From the NCBI GenBank assembly GCA_024362935.1, contig JANCRA010000003.1, positions 9,476,001 through 9,540,000 on the forward strand: a DNA stretch of 64,000 nucleotides, written 5' to 3'. Positions 58,401 through 64,000 of the stretch are shown piece by piece. The stretch comes from Setophaga petechia. Lineage: Eukaryota; Chordata; Aves; Passeriformes; Parulidae. Position 1 is the first letter of the stretch. The number at the start of each line of letters is the position of its first letter. The position numbers and the translations under genes were made by a program. Under the pieces are notes generated by a model, which was not told the origin of the DNA, made no database searches, and was given only the letters and a program-made list of their open reading frames with translations.

Positions 58401-60397
58401 AATCAAGCCTTGTGATCCTCTTTGTCTCAGATCTTTGGTAATGAATTCCCTCTGGCTAAAATGACATGTTTAAGGTCCTTGTGCTGTTAAAGTCAGCCTG
58501 CTTTATACTTTCTGCTGTGTGTATGGGACTCACAGGGAACTGGTAAGAGATAATTCTACTCGCACTAGTACATGACTCTGGCTTTATAGATCAAAAAGTT
58601 TTTGAGATATCATCCAGGAAAAAATAAATATATTCTTGAATAAATATATTTTTTGAAGGTTTTTGTCCCCTAAATTAACAAGTTGGGTTTGTTTCTTAAA
58701 TTCTTTGTTTGGCCATGGAAACTTATATTCTGCCTTGTTACACTTAAATAACATTTACTTCAGTGGAAAATATCCCCATTTCCACACATTGTAACCTCCA
58801 CTAACTTTCCTATGAGAAAAAGTATAAGTGTGGAGGAATAAAGCAGTGAAAAATAACAGTTAGTTTCTTTTTTAGATTTGTGATTCTGACACCAGAGCCT
58901 ATCTAACAAATAAATTAGTCGTATTTTCCAACGTTTTATTTCACTGCTTTCACTGCTCTGGTCACTTTTCCTCTAGCCTTGACATTTCAGGAAGAAGAAA
59001 GAGGAGAAGGAAAGTGTTAGTCTTTGTTTCAGGATAGAATCACCCTTTTCCCTTAGGCAACTCAAAGCAGCATGTTCCTGTCACAGATTACCCTATAGAT
59101 ACCCCAGGCCCATCTTTGTTGGCCCCACTGAAGTGTTAACTCCCTTCAGAAGGATGCTAAATTTCATCCATGATTGAACAAGTCTTCAGATTCAAAGTTC
59201 TCCCACCTGCTGATGTCCCTGGACCTGGCACACAGGGAATTACATATGTGCATTTTCCATGTTTGCTTCCATCATGAGGTCAGGTTTTCCACCTCTTGCA
59301 AAAAGTGGAAAGAAGTTATCTCCAAGTCTTGTCACGTTCTGGTTGGCGTGGCACCATTTTCTGCCACACTGAGCCGTCGCTCTATAACATCCACCAAGTA
59401 ACCTTTTAAGTGACATTCTTCTGCACTCTCTCCTGGATCCAGTAGCTGGTGTTAGGAAACTCACCAGAGCTTTACCTCTCCAATTCTTGCTCTGCAGGTC
59501 TTCAGGTTAATGTTTCTAGCTTTAATCAAAAAGATGATGTCAACAGGAATCAAACTGTAGACTTTCCCCGTGCTGATTGTAACCTTTATTGTTGGTTAAT
59601 TGATAAAAGTTCTAAAAGTCTGTTTCAGAATTTCTGTTTCATAAAAATGTCTTCTTTGTTGAAGTATCAATTAACCATCTTGGTTCAAAGTTTATTTCTC
59701 TTGTGAGGAGCCATTTATTCTGTAATAATTGTCTAGATTCTGACATTAAATACTGTAATTTCTCCTGCTATGCTTAAAACCACTTCCAAAGGCTTCTATG
59801 TTTTATTTCCTTGCCATTTTCTACATAAATAGCTGGAGTTTTTTCATGCTTGGGGAGATTAATAAAACTATAGAGTAGATTGTGAAATTCATCCCAAACC
59901 AAAATACAATGAGCTCCATTCCAAGACCTCCTGCAGGCTCCATTTCTTTAATTAAATATATGCCAAGGTTCCTCTCCATGAAGTAAATATATAAAACTGC
60001 ATATTTGAGGGCAATTATAAGCTACTGTATTTTGACATTTCTTCATTGCAAATCTTTTAACCTTTATTAAGGGAATTCTGGTTGAATGGATTTCTACTTG
60101 AGATATATATAGCAAGAAAGCTTAATGTCTGTATGAAATTATGGACAAACTTAAGGGAAATCACAGGAAATGTGAGTAAATGAAACCCTGATTTTGGTCC
60201 TGCCAAGGACTGTGGCCAGGAAATGTTCATCATTAGCAGGAGCTACATGATTGTACTGAAAGCAGGGAAGGGTGTTTGTCATAGGGAATCTTCACCTTTC
60301 TTCATTCAGTCTGGCTTTGCTGGGGCACAGAACAATGTGTTTCCAAGCCTCCTTGCAGCAGTGGCACAGGAAAGGAGACAGGACTCAAATGGGGCAA
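52461..60397. other. Intergenic sequence, no gene seen
   Basis: About 8 kb of non-coding DNA. Short enhancer-like patches (56640-56720 with TTAGTCATATTAATTGCATT; 59860-60120 with TTTAATTAAATATATGCC) are the only notable parts. Bases 54290-54420 may be a very old interspersed repeat, but I cannot name it. Open frames up to 161 codons (53734-54219, minus) show no domain. Confidence 0.5.
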
Positions 60398-61005
60398 TGT
60401 AGTAGGTTGGTGCTGACTGGATGCCTGACACCCACCAAAGCCTCTCTACAGCTGGACAGGGGAGACAAAATAAAGCAAAGGGTTCATGAGCTGAGATAGG
60501 GACAGAGATCACTCACAAAATACAACCACGGGCAAAACAGACTCAAATTAGAGATATTAACTGAATTTATTATGAACAATATCAGAGCAAGATAGTGAGA
60601 AGTAAAACAAAACCTTAAAACCAGCTTCTCCCCACTCCTCCCTCTTTCCCTACTCTACCTCTTCCCCTCTGGCAGCCTAGGGAGACAGGGAATGGGGGCT
60701 GTGGTCAGTTTATCACACATTGTTTCTGCTGCTGCTCAGGGAAAGGAGTCCTTCCCCTGCTTCACTCTCCTCTGGCCACAGTTACAACACCACAATATCT
60801 TTAAATTTTTTTCTGCTTCCTAAATATGTTATCACAGAGGTGTTACCACTATTTGTAATTGGCCCAGCCTCAAACAACAGCATGTCCATCTTTGGAGCTG
60901 CCAGAGACTGGCTCTGCTGGACATGGAGGAAACTTCTGGCAGCTTCTCACAAAAGCCACTCGTGTAGCATCCCCAACCAAAGCTTGGCCATGCAAAGCCA
61001 ATACA
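60398..61005 (-). mobile_element. Solo LTR, avian ERVL-like family, minus orientation
   Basis: Read on the minus strand, it begins TGTATTGGCTTTGCATGGCC and ends CAGCACCAACCTACTACA (608 bp, TG...CA). It is flanked by GGCAA (60393-60397) and GGCAG (61006-61010), a 5-bp target duplication with one mismatch. Its ends align with those of the LTR at 62671-63755 (for example GGCTTTGGTGGG and GCCAGTCAG-type segments near the 3' end), so both belong to one family, here with an internal deletion or as a shorter subfamily. The minus-strand CTTTATTTTGTCTCCCC segment holds the degenerate 3' region. No internal retroviral genes are adjacent. Confidence 0.75.
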
Positions 61006-62670
61006 GGCAGATGCTGCGTGTACATGCCCAGACAGCTGAAACAAAAGCCCTGTGCTCCTGCACTGTTTTGTTTTGCATGGGAGCAAGGCATCAGTTGCCT
61101 CCTCTTTGGTCAATCTTTCTCTATCAGTAGTTTCTCCTGACTGAGTGGTGTGAAATGTGAGATACAGGTGTGAGATCGACTCTGGATAAATAAGCAGGGC
61201 AGGATAGCCTGGAAAAAGGAGCTCTGGATGGGGAAGCATTGCTCCAAGGGAGGGACATTTGCAGGTGTGTTGTCACTAAAGTGGAGGACACAGGAAATTC
61301 CTGGGGTGTATGGACCTTCTGCCCTCAGGAACAGGGGGCTGGTGTGCTGACAGTGGCCGCATTGTGAGTGGGATTGCCAAGGCAGAGGTGGGTAGTGGAT
61401 ATGCAGGAGAGCCATCAAAGTCCTGGACTGCATCCAGGTTTCCACTCCCAGAGGAGGCCAGAGTCCTGCTGACCCTTGTGTCCTTATCTCAGACCAGCTG
61501 GCATGTCTGGTATTTTCCCAAAACTGCTCTGGATATTGGGGGAAAGGGAGAGAAAACTTTTATGAGGAGGACACAAGAAGGGTGAAAGTAGAAGTTGTAG
61601 GTAGGGCTCTGTTTCAGACGTGGCCTGGAGCAGCAGAAGCTCCTGCAGCTGCCATTGCAGACATTGGCATGTAGGTTCATTCATGTGGGAAACCCCTGTG
61701 ATATGGGAAATTTCCTGGCAAAGAAACCACAGCTCCTGCTCGAGACAGGGCACAGCAGCACGGCCACAGTTTGGGTATCATTTTGAGCAAACCCAGCAGT
61801 GTTTGGGAGCTGCTGGAGGCTGGTGGTTTGCAAACTCTCCACATGTTCTGCCTTGTGTATGACCTTGAACTTTGCTTAAACTGGGGCTCTGTCCTGGAAA
61901 CACAGACTAACACATGCTACACTTATGCACTGTTAGATCTGAGCCTGTTCAAACCTGCTGACTTGACAACAGGTTACTGATGAAAGCAGGCTTAGTTCAC
62001 TTAAAATCCAGAAATAGAGAGTTTCAGATGAATTTTCTTACATTGCATAGTTTCCAGCTTTTTTTTTTCCTTTTGTTTTACTGGTAATCATCCTTTCATA
62101 GGAAAGGACAGCAGAATAAAACTTGAACTTGCCATTCCTAGCTGGTCAAAACAGATATTGTGTCTCCATAACTGAATTTTTCTTCCAATACATGTGTTGA
62201 AGGTTTGCCATGGATATTTTTCTGCCTTTTAAGAAAAAACATTAGATGATCCATCTATAAGAGGATCTCTGACATCAATTGGTAATGGATACTGCACATT
62301 AAAAAGATTCATTCTGAACAGCTCCTGCCCCACACAAACCCTAAGCCTGTTTGGCCTGACCTTCTGTGGCTTTTCTTGCCTGCAGAATAACTCATGAAAT
62401 TTTTAGCATTCCTGCAATCATAACATCTGGGCCTCATTGTTCTATACCTTGGGAAAAAGGGGGGCAGTGACAAACACACTTTCAATTCACATCCTCTTTC
62501 ATCTGGTTTTCTACAAGTCTTGAACCAAGATGCTCAGCACAAATTTTCGCTGATTGTTTCTGGCTGCCCTCCTGAGGAGCAACCAGCAGAGTGATCCTGT
62601 GCATACAGCAGTGGGATGCTTATTTGTGTTGGGCAAGTAAAGAGAAGAGTCACTTATTCAAAATATTCTC
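61006..62670. other. Intergenic sequence between two LTRs, no gene seen
   Basis: Mixed-composition DNA. No gag, pol or env remnant is recognisable, so the two flanking LTRs are not the ends of one provirus; they are also in opposite orientation. Confidence 0.6.
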
Positions 62671-63755
62671 TGTATTGGGTTTGTGTGGCAAGCTTTCAGT
62701 AGCAAGGATGGCTATAGCTGTGGTTTCTGTGAGAAGGTACTGGAAGCTCCCTCTATGTCAAGTGGAGGCAATGCCAGTGGGCTGCAAGATGGACCCAGTG
62801 CTGGCCAAGGCTGAACCCATCAGCAGCAGTGAATGCCTTGAGGGTAATGTTTTTAAGAGAAAGGGAAAAAAATTCAGTGCTGGAACAATTGCAGCTGAAG
62901 AAAAGACTAAGAATGTGTGAGAGGAAAACCTCTTCAGACACCCAGGTCAGTGCAGGAGGAGGTATTCCAGGCATCAGAGGTGAGATCCTCTGCAGTCCAT
63001 GGTGCAGTCCATGGTGAAGTAGCTGTGTCCCTGCAGCACATGGAGGTCCACAGTGGACCAGAGAATCACCTGAAGCCCCTGGAGGACCCACTGTCAGAGC
63101 AAGAGGATGCCCAAAGGATGTTGTGACCTCGTGGAAAGCTTGCACTGGAGCAGAGTCCTGACAGGACTTGTGGACCTGTGGAGAGAGGAGACCATGCTGG
63201 AGCAGGTTTGCTGTCAGGAACTGTGATACTGTTGGTGACCCATGCTGGGGAGTTCTGTTGCTGAAGGACTGCACCCCGAGGTGGTGATCCACACTGGAGC
63301 AGTTTGTGAAGAGAGGCCTTGGGAAGTACTCAGATTGGAGAATTGTGTCTCCTCTGGCAGGGACCCCATGTGGAACAAGGGAAGAGTGTGAGGAGTCCCT
63401 CTCTGAGAAGGAAGAAACAGCAAAGCCAACGTGTGATGAACTGACCATTGCCCCCATTCCCTAGAACCACTGGTGGGGAGGAAGGAGAGGATCTGGGAGT
63501 GAAGTTAAACCTGGGAATAAGGGAGGTGTGGGAAGGAGGTGTTTTTTAAGATTTGGTTTTATTTCTCATTATCTTATTTGACTGGTGACAAATGAAATTA
63601 ATTTTTTCCAGTTGAATCACTTCTGCCCATTAGCTCCTCCTCTCCTTATCTTGACCCATGCACCTTTCCTTTTCTGTCCCCTGTCAAGCTGAGAAGGGAA
63701 GTGACAAAGGGGCTTTGGTGGGCATCTGACAGCCAGTCAGGGTCAACCCACCACA
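62671..63755 (+). mobile_element. Solo LTR, avian ERVL-like family, plus orientation
   Basis: Begins TGTATTGGGTTTGTGTGGCA and ends GTCAGGGTCAACCCACCACA (1085 bp, TG...CA). The 3' part carries the diagnostic order TTTCTCATTATCTTATTTGA, CTCCTTATCTTGACCCATGC, AGCTGAGAAGGGAAGTGACA and GGGGCTTTGGTGGGCATCTG known from chicken and songbird ERVL-like LTRs. I could not find a convincing target duplication (TTCTC against TGCTG). A 234-codon minus-strand frame and several + frames inside it are incidental. Confidence 0.8.
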
Positions 63756-64000
63756 TGCTGGAAGATTTTTAGCAACCTATTAGAAATACCAAATTAGTGC
63801 TAGTATGTGAATTATGTTTTCTTTTGTCCCCTTCAACAGATCTGCAGGAGTTTCTCTCTTGCACATCACTAAACTTTGAGCTATGCACGTTAAGAGGAAT
63901 TCAGTGATTTGAAGAAAATAATTTTCCTGTACTTGTTGAAAAGAGAAGTTGAATAGTTAAAAAAATAATTATGACCCTTAGTATTGTACTCTCCACTAAT
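63756..64000. other. Intergenic sequence to window end
   Basis: AT-rich non-coding DNA; nothing recognisable. Confidence 0.5.

Noticed and set aside
62753..63457. 234-codon minus-strand frame
   Set aside because: Completely inside the ERVL-like solo LTR and antisense to it; not a retroviral protein.
60398..63755. The two LTRs as the ends of one provirus
   Set aside because: They are in opposite orientation, differ in length, and nothing between them resembles gag, pol or env.

Overview
This window is vertebrate nuclear DNA, almost certainly from a bird and probably a songbird (Passeriformes). The evidence is spliced exons with GT/AG borders, very long AT-rich introns, several CR1 LINE fragments (the dominant avian retrotransposon), and solo LTRs that resemble endogenous retrovirus families familiar from songbird genomes. 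There is no bacterial or viral gene organisation.

Left half, about 1 to 30.7 kb: the 3' half of one gene, SETD3, on the + strand. SETD3 is the actin His73 N-methyltransferase. Seven coding exons (15801-15859, 17703-17817, 22038-22112, 24780-24946, 25586-25671, 27410-27570, 28189-28632) join into one uninterrupted frame of 368 codons plus TAG. They correspond to roughly human residues 226 to the C-terminus: the second half of the SET domain and all of the RuBisCO-LSMT-like substrate-binding domain. The exons for the N-terminal part must lie upstream of the window. The 3' UTR probably ends after the AATAAA at 30696. The first 15.8 kb is one incomplete intron. It holds two decayed CR1 copies, an LTR nested in one of them, a GC-rich block, a CpG island with a minisatellite and a CTCF-like motif, a possible unannotated first exon at 12069-12171, and AT-rich blocks that look like conserved regulatory elements.

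Right half, about 30.7 to 64 kb: no gene that I can support. In vertebrates SETD3 is transcribed toward BCL11B, so this is most likely the SETD3-BCL11B intergenic interval. It contains an avian CR1 fragment, an old amniote CR1/L3-type LINE remnant, a striking 16-bp GC minisatellite inside a CpG-rich island near 49.1-49.5 kb, two solo LTRs of the same family in opposite orientation near 60.4-63.8 kb, and several candidate conserved non-coding blocks.

The observations most worth checking are the in-frame signal-anchor-like exon at 12.1 kb, the intronic CpG island with its CTCF-like site, and the two-phase 16-bp minisatellite at 49 kb. I found no convincing novel protein-coding system. Long open frames in the GC-rich islands and LTRs are compositional artefacts.
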